This document shows, piece after piece, positions 1 to 14,642 of a stretch of DNA of 64,000 nucleotides. The translations under genes were made by a program, and so were the position numbers. The notes under the pieces were generated by a model. It ran no database searches, was not told the origin of the DNA, and was given only the letters and a program-made list of their open reading frames with translations. Source of the stretch: Pratylenchus scribneri (lineage: Eukaryota; Nematoda; Chromadorea; Rhabditida; Pratylenchidae); assembly GCA_030063045.1 (NCBI GenBank), contig JAQSEB010000015.1, positions 806,001-870,000 of the forward strand. The letters are read 5' to 3'. Position 1 is the stretch's first letter. Every line of letters begins with the position of its first letter.

Positions 1-1610
1 TGATTTTTTATGAATTTCTAAAAAATGGCCACAAATTCAATTATATGCCTAGGGTATATTTGACATGTTTTAGTTCTAGATTTGAATTTTTTGAAATTCT
101 TTTAATAGAATCAAATTCTCCATCGAAAAATACAGTCCTATATTTTTTATTTTGTTAATATACCCTCATATTGATTTTTTATGAATTTCTAAAAAATGGC
201 CACAAATTCAATTATATGCCTAGGGTATATTTGACATGTTTTAGTTCTAGATTTGAATTTTTTGTAATTCTTTTTATAGATTCATATTCTCCATCGAAAA
301 ATACAGTCCTATATTTTTTATTTTGTTAATATACCCTCATATTGATTTTTTATGAATTTCTAAAAAATGGCCACAAATTCAATTATATGCCTAGGGTATA
401 TTTGACATGTTTTGATAAAGGATTTGAATTTTTTGAAATTCTTTTAATAGAATCAAATTCTCCATCGAAAAATACAGTCCTATATTTTTTATTTTGTTAA
501 TATACCCTCATATTGATTTTTTATGAATTTCTAAAAAATGGCCACAAATTCAATTATATGCCTAGGGTATATTTGACATGTTTTAGTTCTAGATTTGAAT
601 TTTTTGAAATTCTTTTTATAGATTCATATTCTTCATCAAAAAATACAGTCCTATATTTTTTATTTTATTAATATACCCTCATATTGTTTTTCTATGAATT
701 TCTAAAAAATGGCCACAAATTCAATTATATGCCTAGGGTATATTTGACATGTTTTGATAAAGGATTTGAATTTTTTGAAATTCTTTTAATAGAATCAAAT
801 TCTCCATCGAAAAATACAGTCCTATATTTATTATTTTGTTAATATACCCTCATATTGATTTTTTATGAATTTCTAAAAAATGGCCACAAATTCAATTATA
901 TGCCTAGGGTATATTTGACATGTTTTAGTTCTAGATTTGAATTTTTTGTAATTCTTTTTATAGATTCATATTCTCCATCGAAAAATACAGTCCTATATTT
1001 TTTATTTTGTTAATATACCCTCATATTGATTTTTTATGAATTTCTAAAAAATGGCCACAAATTCAATTATATGCCTAGGGTATATTTGACATGTTTTAGT
1101 TCTAGATTTGAATTTTTTGTAATTCTTTTTATAGATTCATATTCTCCATCGAAAAATACAGTCCTATATTTTTTATTTTGTTAATATACCCTCATATTGA
1201 TTTTTTATGAATTTCTAAAAAATGGCCACAAATTCAATTATATGCCTAGGGTATATTTGACATGTTTTGATAAAGGATTTGAATTTTTTGAAATTCTTTT
1301 AATAGAATCAAATTCTCCATCGAAAAATACAGTCCTATATTTTTTATTTTGTTAATATACCCTCATATTGATTTTTTATGAATTTCTAAAAAATGGCCAC
1401 AAATTCAATTATATGCCTAGGGTATATTTGACATGTTTTAGTTCTAGATTTGAATTTTTTGAAATTCTTTTTATAGATTCATATTCTTCATCAAAAAATA
1501 CAGTCCTATATTTTTTATTTTATTAATATACCCTCATATTGTTTTTCTATGAATTTCTAAAAAATGGCCACAAATTCAATTATATGCCTAGGGTATATTT
1601 GACATGTTTT

Positions 1611-2978
1611 GGACTCGGATTTGAATTTTTTGAAATTCTTTTAATAGAATCAAATTCTCCATCGAAAAATACAGTCCTATATTTTTTATTTTGTTAATAT
1701 ACCCTCATATTGATTTTTTATGAATTTCTAAAAAATGGCCACAAATTCAATTATATGCCTAGGGTATATTTGACATGTTTTAGTTCTAGATTTGAATTTT
1801 TTGTAATTCTTTTTATAGATTCATATTCTCCATCGAAAAATACAGTCCTATATTTTTTATTTTATTAATATACCCTCATATTGATTTTTTATGGATTTCT
1901 AAAATATGGCCACAAATTCAATTATATGCCTAGGGTATATTTGACATGTTTTAGTTCTAGATTTGAATTTTTTGTAATTCTTTTTATAGATTCATATTCT
2001 CCATCGAAAAATACAGTCCTATATTTTTTATTTTATTAATATACCCTCATATTGATTTTTTATGAATTTCCAAAATATGGCCACAAATTCAATTATATGC
2101 CTAGGGTATATTTGACATGTTTTAGTTCTAGATTTGAATTTTTTGAAATTCTTTTTATAGATTCATATTCTTCATCAAAAAATACAGTCCTATATTTTTT
2201 ATTTTATTAATATACCCTCATATTGATTTTTTATGAATTTCCAAAATATGGCCACAAATTCAATTATATGCCTAGGGTATATTTGACATGTTTTAGTTCT
2301 AGATTTGAATTTTTTGAAATTCTTTTTATAGATTCATATTCTTCATCAAAAAATACAGTCCTATATTTTTTATTTTATTAATATACCCTCATATTGATTT
2401 TTTATGGATTTCTAAAATATGGCCACAAATTCAATTATATGCCTAGGGTATATTTGACATGTTTTAGTTCTAGATTTGAATTTTTTGTAATTCTTTTTAT
2501 AGATTCATATTCTCCATCGAAAAATACAGTCCTATATTTTTTATTTTGTTAATATACCCTCATATTGATTTTTTATGAATTTCTAAAAAATGGCCACAAA
2601 TTCAATTATATGCCTAGGGTATATTTGACATGTTTTGATAAAGGATTTGAATTTTTTGAAATTCTTTTAATAGAATCAAATTCTCCATCGAAAAATACAG
2701 TACTATATTTTTTATTTTGTTAATATACCCTCATATTGATTTTTTATGAATTTCTAAAAAATGGCCACAAATTCAATTATATGCCTAGGGTATATTTGAC
2801 ATGTTTTAGTTCTAGATTTGAATTTTTTGAAATTCTTTTTATAGATTCATATTCTTCATCAAAAAATACAGTCCTATATTTTTTATTTTATTAATATACC
2901 CTCATATTGTTTTTCTATGAATTTCTAAAAAATGGCCACAAATTCAATTATATGCCTAGGGTATATTTGACATGTTTT
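1611..2978. repeat. Eight-monomer HOR, 1368 bp, copy 1
   Basis: Begins at a GGACTCGG cassette, and the next GGACTCGG is exactly 8 x 171 bp later. The order of start, cassette and tail versions matches the next 1368 bp monomer by monomer. One difference is GTACTAT at about 2700 against GTCCTAT in copy 2. Confidence 0.8.
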
Positions 2979-4346
2979 GGACTCGGATTTGAATTTTTTG
3001 AAATTCTTTTAATAGAATCAAATTCTCCATCGAAAAATACAGTCCTATATTTTTTATTTTGTTAATATACCCTCATATTGATTTTTTATGAATTTCTAAA
3101 AAATGGCCACAAATTCAATTATATGCCTAGGGTATATTTGACATGTTTTAGTTCTAGATTTGAATTTTTTGTAATTCTTTTTATAGATTCATATTCTCCA
3201 TCGAAAAATACAGTCCTATATTTTTTATTTTATTAATATACCCTCATATTGATTTTTTATGGATTTCTAAAATATGGCCACAAATTCAATTATATGCCTA
3301 GGGTATATTTGACATGTTTTAGTTCTAGATTTGAATTTTTTGTAATTCTTTTTATAGATTCATATTCTCCATCGAAAAATACAGTCCTATATTTTTTATT
3401 TTATTAATATACCCTCATATTGATTTTTTATGAATTTCCAAAATATGGCCACAAATTCAATTATATGCCTAGGGTATATTTGACATGTTTTAGTTCTAGA
3501 TTTGAATTTTTTGAAATTCTTTTTATAGATTCATATTCTTCATCAAAAAATACAGTCCTATATTTTTTATTTTATTAATATACCCTCATATTGATTTTTT
3601 ATGAATTTCCAAAATATGGCCACAAATTCAATTATATGCCTAGGGTATATTTGACATGTTTTAGTTCTAGATTTGAATTTTTTGAAATTCTTTTTATAGA
3701 TTCATATTCTTCATCAAAAAATACAGTCCTATATTTTTTATTTTATTAATATACCCTCATATTGATTTTTTATGGATTTCTAAAATATGGCCACAAATTC
3801 AATTATATGCCTAGGGTATATTTGACATGTTTTAGTTCTAGATTTGAATTTTTTGTAATTCTTTTTATAGATTCATATTCTCCATCGAAAAATACAGTCC
3901 TATATTTTTTATTTTGTTAATATACCCTCATATTGATTTTTTATGAATTTCTAAAAAATGGCCACAAATTCAATTATATGCCTAGGGTATATTTGACATG
4001 TTTTGATAAAGGATTTGAATTTTTTGAAATTCTTTTAATAGAATCAAATTCTCCATCGAAAAATACAGTCCTATATTTTTTATTTTGTTAATATACCCTC
4101 ATATTGATTTTTTATGAATTTCTAAAAAATGGCCACAAATTCAATTATATGCCTAGGGTATATTTGACATGTTTTAGTTCTAGATTTGAATTTTTTGAAA
4201 TTCTTTTTATAGATTCATATTCTTCATCAAAAAATACAGTCCTATATTTTTTATTTTATTAATATACCCTCATATTGTTTTTCTATGAATTTCTAAAAAA
4301 TGGCCACAAATTCAATTATATGCCTAGGGTATATTTGACATGTTTT
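2979..4346. repeat. Eight-monomer HOR, 1368 bp, copy 2
   Basis: Same order of monomer types as copy 1. It ends where the following monomer has GATAAAGG instead of GGACTCGG. Later GGACTCGG cassettes at 4860 and 7254 lie 11 and 14 monomers apart, so related but longer versions of the same HOR follow. The 14-monomer version looks like the 11-monomer one with three extra monomers. Confidence 0.8.
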
Positions 4347-7300
4347 GATAAAGGATTTGAATTTTTTGAAATTCTTTTAATAGAATCAAATTCTCCATCG
4401 AAAAATACAGTCCTATATTTATTATTTTGTTAATATACCCTCATATTGATTTTTTATGAATTTCTAAAAAATGGCCACAAATTCAATTATATGCCTAGGG
4501 TATATTTGACATGTTTTAGTTCTAGATTTGAATTTTTTGTAATTCTTTTTATAGAATCAAATTCTCCATCGAAAAATACAGTCCTATATTTTTTATTTTG
4601 TTAATATACCCTCATATTGATTTTTTATGAATTTCTAAAAAATGGCCACAAATTCAATTATATGCCTAGGGTATATTTGACATGTTTTAGTTCTAGATTT
4701 GAATTTTTTGAAATTCTTTTTATAGATTCATATTCTTCATCAAAAAATACAGTCCTATATTTTTTATTTTATTAATATACCCTCATATTGTTTTTCTATG
4801 AATTTCTAAAAAATGGCCACAAATTCAATTATATGCCTAGGGTATATTTGACATGTTTTGGACTCGGATTTGAATTTTTTGAAATTCTTTTAATAGAATC
4901 AAATTCTCCATCGAAAAATACAGTCCTATATTTTTTATTTTGTTAATATACCCTCATATTGATTTTTTATGAATTTCTAAAAAATGGCCACAAATTCAAT
5001 TATATGCCTAGGGTATATTTGACATGTTTTAGTTCTAGATTTGAATTTTTTGTAATTCTTTTTATAGATTCATATTCTCCATCGAAAAATACAGTCCTAT
5101 ATTTTTTATTTTGTTAATATACCCTCATATTGATTTTTTATGAATTTCTAAAAAATGGCCACAAATTCAATTATATGCCTAGGGTATATTTGACATGTTT
5201 TAGTTCTAGATTTGAATTTTTTGAAATTCTTTTTATAGATTCATATTCTCCATCGAAAAATACAGTCCTATATTTTTTATTTTATTAATATACCCTCATA
5301 TTGATTTTTTATGGATTTCTAAAATATGGCCACAAATTCAATTATATGCCTAGGGTATATTTGACATGTTTTAGTTCTAGATTTGAATTTTTTGTAATTC
5401 TTTTTATAGATTCATATTCTCCATCGAAAAATACAGTCCTATATTTTTTATTTTGTTAATATACCCTCATATTGATTTTTTATGAATTTCTAAAAAATGG
5501 CCACAAATTCAATTATATGCCTAGGGTATATTTGACATGTTTTAGTTCTAGATTTGAATTTTTTGTAATTCTTTTTATAGATTCATATTCTCCATCGAAA
5601 AATACAGTCCTATATTTTTTATTTTATTAATATACCCTCATATTGATTTTTTATGGATTTCTAAAATATGGCCACAAATTCAATTATATGCCTAGGGTAT
5701 ATTTGACATGTTTTAGTTCTAGATTTGAATTTTTTGTAATTCTTTTTATAGATTCATATTCTCCATCGAAAAATACAGTCCTATATTTTTTATTTTATTA
5801 ATATACCCTCATATTGATTTTTTATGAATTTCCAAAATATGGCCACAAATTCAATTATATGCCTAGGGTATATTTGACATGTTTTAGTTCTAGATTTGAA
5901 TTTTTTGAAATTCTTTTTATAGATTCATATTCTTCATCAAAAAATACAGTCCTATATTTTTTATTTTATTAATATACCCTCATATTGATTTTTTATGAAT
6001 TTCCAAAATATGGCCACAAATTCAATTATATGCCTAGGGTATATTTGACATGTTTTAGTTCTAGATTTGAATTTTTTGAAATTCTTTTTATAGATTCATA
6101 TTCTTCATCAAAAAATACAGTCCTATATTTTTTATTTTATTAATATACCCTCATATTGATTTTTTATGGATTTCTAAAATATGGCCACAAATTCAATTAT
6201 ATGCCTAGGGTATATTTGACATGTTTTAGTTCTAGATTTGAATTTTTTGTAATTCTTTTTATAGATTCATATTCTCCATCGAAAAATACAGTCCTATATT
6301 TTTTATTTTGTTAATATACCCTCATATTGATTTTTTATGAATTTCTAAAAAATGGCCACAAATTCAATTATATGCCTAGGGTATATTTGACATGTTTTGA
6401 TAAAGGATTTGAATTTTTTGAAATTCTTTTAATAGAATCAAATTCTCCATCGAAAAATACAGTCCTATATTTTTTATTTTGTTAATATACCCTCATATTG
6501 ATTTTTTATGAATTTCTAAAAAATGGCCACAAATTCAATTATATGCCTAGGGTATATTTGACATGTTTTAGTTCTAGATTTGAATTTTTTGAAATTCTTT
6601 TTATAGATTCATATTCTTCATCAAAAAATACAGTCCTATATTTTTTATTTTATTAATATACCCTCATATTGTTTTTCTATGAATTTCTAAAAAATGGCCA
6701 CAAATTCAATTATATGCCTAGGGTATATTTGACATGTTTTGATAAAGGATTTGAATTTTTTGAAATTCTTTTAATAGAATCAAATTCTCCATCGAAAAAT
6801 ACAGTCCTATATTTATTATTTTGTTAATATACCCTCATATTGATTTTTTATGAATTTCTAAAAAATGGCCACAAATTCAATTATATGCCTAGGGTATATT
6901 TGACATGTTTTAGTTCTAGATTTGAATTTTTTGTAATTCTTTTTATAGAATCAAATTCTCCATCGAAAAATACAGTCCTATATTTTTTATTTTGTTAATA
7001 TACCCTCATATTGATTTTTTATGAATTTCTAAAAAATGGCCACAAATTCAATTATATGCCTAGGGTATATTTGACATGTTTTAGTTCTAGATTTGAATTT
7101 TTTGAAATTCTTTTTATAGATTCATATTCTTCATCAAAAAATACAGTCCTATATTTTTTATTTTATTAATATACCCTCATATTGTTTTTCTATGAATTTC
7201 TAAAAAATGGCCACAAATTCAATTATATGCCTAGGGTATATTTGACATGTTTTGGACTCGGATTTGAATTTTTTGAAATTCTTTTAATAGAATCAAATTC

Positions 7301-8730
7301 TCCATCGAAAAATACAGTCCTATATTTTTTATTTTGTTAATATACCCTCATATTGATTTTTTATGAATTTCTAAAAAATGGCCACAAATTCAATTATATG
7401 CCTAGGGTATATTTGACATGTTTTAGTTCTAGATTTGAATTTTTTGTAATTCTTTTTATAGATTCATATTCTCCATCGAAAAATACAGTCCTATATTTTT
7501 TATTTTATTAATATACCCTCATATTGATTTTTTATGGATTTCTAAAATATGGCCACAAATTCAATTATATGCCTAGGGTATATTTGACATGTTTTAGTTC
7601 TAGATTTGAATTTTTTGTAATTCTTTTTATAGATTCATATTCTCCATCGAAAAATACAGTCCTATATTTTTTATTTTATTAATATACCCTCATATTGATT
7701 TTTTATGAATTTCCAAAATATGGCCACAAATTCAATTATATGCCTAGGGTATATTTGACATGTTTTAGTTCTAGATTTGAATTTTTTGAAATTCTTTTTA
7801 TAGATTCATATTCTTCATCAAAAAATACAGTCCTATATTTTTTATTTTATTAATATACCCTCATATTGATTTTTTATGAATTTCCAAAATATGGCCACAA
7901 ATTCAATTATATGCCTAGGGTATATTTGACATGTTTTAGTTCTAGATTTGAATTTTTTGAAATTCTTTTTATAGATTCATATTCTTCATCAAAAAATACA
8001 GTCCTATATTTTTTATTTTATTAATATACCCTCATATTGATTTTTTATGGATTTCTAAAATATGGCCACAAATTCAATTATATGCCTAGGGTATATTTGA
8101 CATGTTTTAGTTCTAGATTTGAATTTTTTGAAATTCTTTTTATAGATTCATATTCTTCATCAAAAAATACAGTCCTATATTTTTTATTTTATTAATATAC
8201 CCTCATATTGATTTTTTATGAATTTCCAAAATATGGCCACAAATTCAATTATATGCCTAGGGTATATTTGACATGTTTTAGTTCTAGATTTGAATTTTTT
8301 GAAATTCTTTTTATAGATTCATATTCTTCATCAAAAAATACAGTCCTATATTTTTTATTTTGTTAATATACCCTCATATTGATTTTTTATGAATTTCCAA
8401 AATATGGCCACAAATTCAATTATATGCCTAGGGTATATTTGACATGTTTTAGTTCTAGATTTGAATTTTTTGAAATTCTTTTTATAGATTCATATTCTTC
8501 ATCAAAAAATACAGTCCTATATTTTTTATTTTATTAATATACCCTCATATTGATTTTTTATGAATTTCCAAAATATGGCCACAAATTCAATTATATGCCT
8601 AGGGTATATTTGACATGTTTTAGTTCTAGATTTGAATTTTTTGAAATTCTTTTTATAGATTCATATTCTTCATCAAAAAATACAGTCCTATATTTTTTAT
8701 TTTGTTAATATACCCTCATATTGATTTTTT

Positions 8731-10600
8731 ATGAATTTCTAAAAAATGGCCACAAATTCAATTATATGCCTAGGGTATATTTGACATGTTTTAGTTCTAG
8801 ATTTGAATTTTTTGAAATTCTTTTTATAGATTCATATTCTTCATCAAAAAATAAAGTCCTATATTTTTTATTTTGTTAATATACCCTCATATTGATTTTT
8901 TATGAATTTCTAAAAAATGGCCACAAATTCAATTATATGCCTAGGGTATATTTGACATGTTTTAGTTCTAGATTTGAATTTTTTGAAATTCTTTTTATAG
9001 ATTCATATTCACCATCGAAAAATACAGTCCTATATTTTTTATTTTGTTATTATACCCTCATATTGATTTTTTATGAATTTCTAAAATATGGCCACAAATT
9101 CAATTATATGCCAAGGGTATATTTGACATGTTTTAATTCTAGATTTGAATTTTTTGAAATTCTTTTTATAGATTCATATTCTCCATCGAAAAATACAGTC
9201 CTATATTTTTTATTTTATTAATATACCCTCATATTGATTTTTTATGAATTTCTAAAAATTGGCCACAAATTCAAATATATGCCTAGGGTATATTTGACAA
9301 GTTTTGGACTCGGATTTGAATTTTTTCAAATTCTTTTAATAGAATCATATTCTCCATCAAAAAATACAGTCCTATATTTTTTATTTTATTAATATACCCT
9401 CATATTGTTTTTCTATGAATTTCTAAAAAATGGCCACAAATTCAATTATATGCCTAGGGTATATTTGACATGTTTTAGTTCTAGATTTGAATTTTTTGTA
9501 ATTCTTTTTATAGATTCATATTCTCCATCGAAAAATACAGTCCTATATTTTTTATTTTGTTAATATACCCTCATATTGATTTTTTATGAATTTCTAAAAA
9601 ATGGCCACAAATTCAATTATATGCCTAGGGTATATTTGACATGTTTTAGTTCTAGATTTGAATTTTTTGTAATTCTTTTTATAGATTCATATTCTCCATC
9701 GAAAAATACAGTCCTATATTTTTTATTTTGTTAATATACCCTCATATTGATTTTTTATGAATTTCTAAAAAATGGCCACAAATTCAATTATATGCCTAGG
9801 GTATATTTGACATGTTTTGATAAAGGATTTGAATTTTTTGAAATTTTTTTAATAGAATCTTATTCATCATCAAAAAATACAGTCCTATATTTTTTATTTT
9901 GTTAATATACCCTCATATTGATTTTTTATGAATTTCTAAAAAATGGCCACAAATTCAATTATATGCCTAGGGTATATTTGACAAGTTTTGATAAAGGATT
10001 TGAATTTTTTGAAATTTTTTTAATAGAATCATATTCTCTATCAAAAAATACAGTCCTATATTTTTTATTTTGTTAATATACCCTCATATTGATTTTTTAT
10101 GAATTTCTAAAAAATGGCCACAAATTCAATTATATGCCTAGGGTATATTTGACATGTTTTGATAAAGGATTTGAATTTTTTGAAATTTTTTTTAATAGAA
10201 TCTTATTCATCATCAAAAAATACAGTCCTATATTTTTTATTTTGTTAATATACCCTCATATTGATTTTTTATGAATTTCTAAAAAATGGCCACAAATTCA
10301 ATTATATGCCTAGGGTATATTTGACAAGTTTTGATAAAGGATTTGAATTTTTTGAAATTTTTTTAATAGAATCATATTCTCTATCAAAAAATACAGTCCT
10401 ATATTTTTTATTTTGTTAATATACCCTCATATTGATTTTTTATGAATTTCTAAAAAATGGCCACAAATTCAATTATATGCCTAGGGTATATTTGACATGT
10501 TTTGATAAAGGATTTGAATTTTTTGAAATTTTTTTAATAGAATCAAATTCTCCATCAAAAAATACAGTCCTATATTTTTTATTTTATTAATATACCCTCA
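8731..10600. repeat. Satellite zone 2: transition monomers
   Basis: A short stretch with several rare types: a CCAAGGG monomer with AATTCTAG (about 9065-9235), and a monomer with ATTGGCC, CAAATATATG, GACAAG, GGACTCGG and TTTTTTCAAATTC (about 9230-9400). After these come GATAAAGG monomers with ATTCATCATC or ATTCTCTATC tails. The last two types otherwise dominate the far right of the window. No gene is seen. Confidence 0.8.
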
Positions 10601-13445
10601 TATTGATTTTTTATGAATTTCCAAAATATGGCCACAAATTCAATTATATGCCTAGGGTATATTTGACATGTTTTAGTTCTAGATTTGAATTTTTTGAAAT
10701 TCTTTTTATAGATTCATATTCTACATCAAAAAATACAGTCCTATATTTTTTATTTTGTTAATATACCCTCATATTGATTTTTTATGAATTTCTAAAAATG
10801 GCCACAAATTCAATTATATGCCTAGGGTATATTTGACATGTTTTAGTTCTAGATTTGAATTTTTTGAAATTCTTTTTATAGATTCATATTCTTCATCAAA
10901 AAATACAGTCCTATATTTTTTATTTTATTAATATACCCTCATATTGATTTTTTATGAATTTCCAAAATATGGCCACAAATTCAATTATATGCCTAGGGTA
11001 TATTTGACATGTTTTAGTTCTAGATTTGAATTTTTTGAAATTCTTTTTATAGATTCATATTCTACATCAAAAACTACAGTCCTATATTTTTTATTTTATT
11101 AATATACCCTCATATTGATTTTTTATGAATTTCTAAAAAATGGCCACAAATTCAATTATATGCCTAGGGTATATTTGACATGTTTTGATAAAGGATTTGA
11201 ATTTTTTGAAATTTTTTTAATAGATTCATATTCTTCATCAAAAAATACAGTCCTATATTTTTTATTTTATTAATATACCCTCATATTGATTTTTTATGAA
11301 TTTCCAAAATATGGCCACAAATTCAATTATATGCCTAGGGTATATTTGACATGTTTTAGTTCTAGATTTGAATTTTTTGAAATTCTTTTTATAGATTCAT
11401 ATTATTCATCAAAAAATACAGTCCTATATTTTTTATTTTATTAATATACCCTCATATTGATTTTTTATGAATTTCCAAAATATGGCCACAAATTCAATTA
11501 TATGCCTAGGGTATATTTGACATGTTTTAGTTCTAGATTTGAATTTTTTGAAATTCTTTTTATAGATTCATATTCTACATCAAAAAATACAGTCCTATAT
11601 TTTTTATTTTATTAATATACCCTCATATTGATTTTTTATGAATTTCTAAAAAATGGCCACAAATTCAATTATATGCCTAGGGTATATTTGACATGTTTTA
11701 GTTCTAGATTTGAATTTTTTGAAATTCTTTTTATAGATTCATATTCTTCATCAAAAAATACAGTCCTATATTTTTTATTTTATTAATATACCCTCATATT
11801 GATTTTTTATGAATTTCCAAAATATGGCCACAAATTCAATTATATGCCTAGGGTATATTTGACATGTTTTAGTTCTAGATTTGAATTTTTTGAAATTCTT
11901 TTTATAGATTCATATTCTACATCAAAAAATACAGTCCTATATTTTTTATTTTATTAATATACCCTCATATTGATTTTTTATGAATTTCTAAAAAATGGCC
12001 ACAAATTCAATTATATGCCTAGGGTATATTTGACATGTTTTGATAAAGGATTTGAATTTTTTGAAATTTTTTTAATAGATTCATATTCTTCATCAAAAAA
12101 TACAGTCCTATATTTTTTATTTTATTAATATACCCTCATATTGATTTTTTATGAATTTCCAAAATATGGCCACAAATTCAATTATATGCCTAGGGTATAT
12201 TTGACATGTTTTAGTTCTAGATTTGAATTTTTTGAAATTCTTTTTATAGATTCATATTCTTCATCAAAAAATACAGTCCTATATTTTTTATTTTATTAAT
12301 ATACCCTCATATTGATTTTTTATGAATTTCCAAAATATGGCCACAAATTCAATTATATGCCTAGGGTATATTTGACATGTTTTAGTTCTAGATTTGAATT
12401 TTTTGAAATTCTTTTTATAGATTCATATTCTTCATCAAAAAATACAGTCCTATATTTTTTATTTTATTAATATACCCTCATATTGATTTTTTATGAATTT
12501 CCAAAATATGGCCACAAATTCAATTATATGCCTAGGGTATATTTGACATGTTTTAGTTCTAGATTTGAATTTTTTGAAATTCTTTTTATAGATTCATATT
12601 CTACATCAAAAAATACAGTCCTATATTTTTTATTTTGTTATTATACCCTCATATTGATTTTTTATGAATTTCTAAAATATGGCCACAAATTCAATTATAT
12701 GCCAAGGGTATATTTGACATGTTTTAATTCTAGATTTGAATTTTTTGAAATTCTTTTTATAGATTCATATTCTCCATCGAAAAATACAGTCCTATATTTT
12801 TTATTTTATTAATATACCCTCATATTGATTTTTTATGAATTTCTAAAAAATGGCCACAAATTCAATTATATGCCTAGGGTATATTTGACATGTTTTGATA
12901 AAGGATTTGAATTTTTTGAAATTTTTTTAATAGATTCATATTCTTCATCAAAAAATACAGTCCTATATTTTTTATTTTATTAATATACCCTCATATTGAT
13001 TTTTTATGAATTTCCAAAATATGGCCACAAATTCAATTATATGCCTAGGGTATATTTGACATGTTTTAGTTCTAGATTTGAATTTTTTGAAATTCTTTTT
13101 AATAGATTCATATTCTTCATCAAAAAATACAGTCCTATATTTTTTATTTTATTAATATACCCTCATATTGATTTTTTATGAATTTCCAAAATATGGCCAC
13201 AAATTCAATTATATGCCTAGGGTATATTTGACATGTTTTAGTTCTAGATTTGAATTTTTTGAAATTCTTTTTATAGATTCATATTCTTCATCAAAAAATA
13301 CAGTCCTATATTTTTTATTTTATTAATATACCCTCATATTGATTTTTTATGAATTTCCAAAATATGGCCACAAATTCAATTATATGCCTAGGGTATATTT
13401 GACATGTTTTAGTTCTAGATTTGAATTTTTTGAAATTCTTTTTAT

Positions 13446-14642
13446 CGATTCATATTCTACATCAAAAAATACAGTCCTATATTTTTTATTTTATTAATAT
13501 ACCCTCATATTGATTTTTTATGAATTTCTAAAAAATGGCCACAAATTCAATTATATGCCTAGGGTATATTTGACATGTTTTAGTTCTAGATTTGAATTTT
13601 TTGAAATTCTTTTTATAGATTCATATTCTTCATCAAAAAATACAGTCCTATATTTTTTATTTTATTAATATACCCTCATATTGATTTTTTATGAATTTCC
13701 AAAATATGGCCACAAATTCAATTATATGCCTAGGGTATATTTGACATGTTTTAGTTCTAGATTTGAATTTTTTGAAATTCTTTTTATAGATTCATATTCT
13801 ACATCAAAAAATACAGTCCTATATTTTTTATTTTATTAATATACCCTCATATTGATTTTTTATGAATTTCTAAAAAATGGCCACAAATTCAATTATATGC
13901 CTAGGGTATATTTGACATGTTTTGATAAAGGATTTGAATTTTTTGAAATTTTTTTAATAGATTCATATTCTTCATCAAAAAATACAGTCCTATATTTTTT
14001 ATTTTATTAATATACCCTCATATTGATTTTTTATGAATTTCCAAAATATGGCCACAAATTCAATTATATGCCTAGGGTATATTTGACATGTTTTAGTTCT
14101 AGATTTGAATTTTTTGAAATTCTTTTTATAGATTCATATTCTACATCAAAAAATACAGTCCTATATTTTTTATTTTATTAATATACCTTCATATTGATTT
14201 TTTATGAATTTCTAAAAAATGGCCACAAATTCAATTATATGCCTAGGGTATATTTGACATGTTTTAGTTCTAGATTTGAATTTTTTGAAATTCTTTTTAT
14301 AGATTCATATTCTACATCAAAAAATACAGTCCTATATTTTTTATTTTGTTATTATACCCTCATATTGATTTTTTATGAATTTCTAAAATATGGCCACAAA
14401 TTCAATTATATGCCAAGGGTATATTTGACATGTTTTAATTCTAGATTTGAATTTTTTGAAATTCTTTTTATAGATTCATATTCTCCATCGAAAAATACAG
14501 TCCTATATTTTTTATTTTATTAATATACCCTCATATTGATTTTTTATGAATTTCTAAAAAATGGCCACAAATTCAATTATATGCCTAGGGTATATTTGAC
14601 ATGTTTTAGTTCTAGATTTGAATTTTTTGAAATTCTTTTTAT
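13446..14642. repeat. Seven-monomer HOR, 1197 bp, copy 1
   Basis: Starts at the private TATCGATT change. The seven monomers carry the tails TTCATC, TACATC, TTCATC with GATAAAGG, TACATC, TACATC with GTTATT, CCATCG with CCAAGGG, and TACATC. The same order follows in the next 1197 bp. Confidence 0.82.

Larger units (their letters stand above)
1..8730. repeat. Satellite zone 1: mixed HORs with the GTTTTTCTATG marker
   Basis: Monomers here combine all three cassette alleles. Many have GTAATTC at positions 93-99 and CCATCG at 121-126. The unusual monomer start TTGTTTTTCTATG (near 685, 1544, 2909, 4275, 4790, 6670 and 7184, plus one near 9407 in the next zone) was seen only in the left 9.5 kb. Between about 5.8 and 8.7 kb, monomers with ATGAATTTCCAAAATATGG and CTTCATC dominate. 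No gene is seen. Confidence 0.85.
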
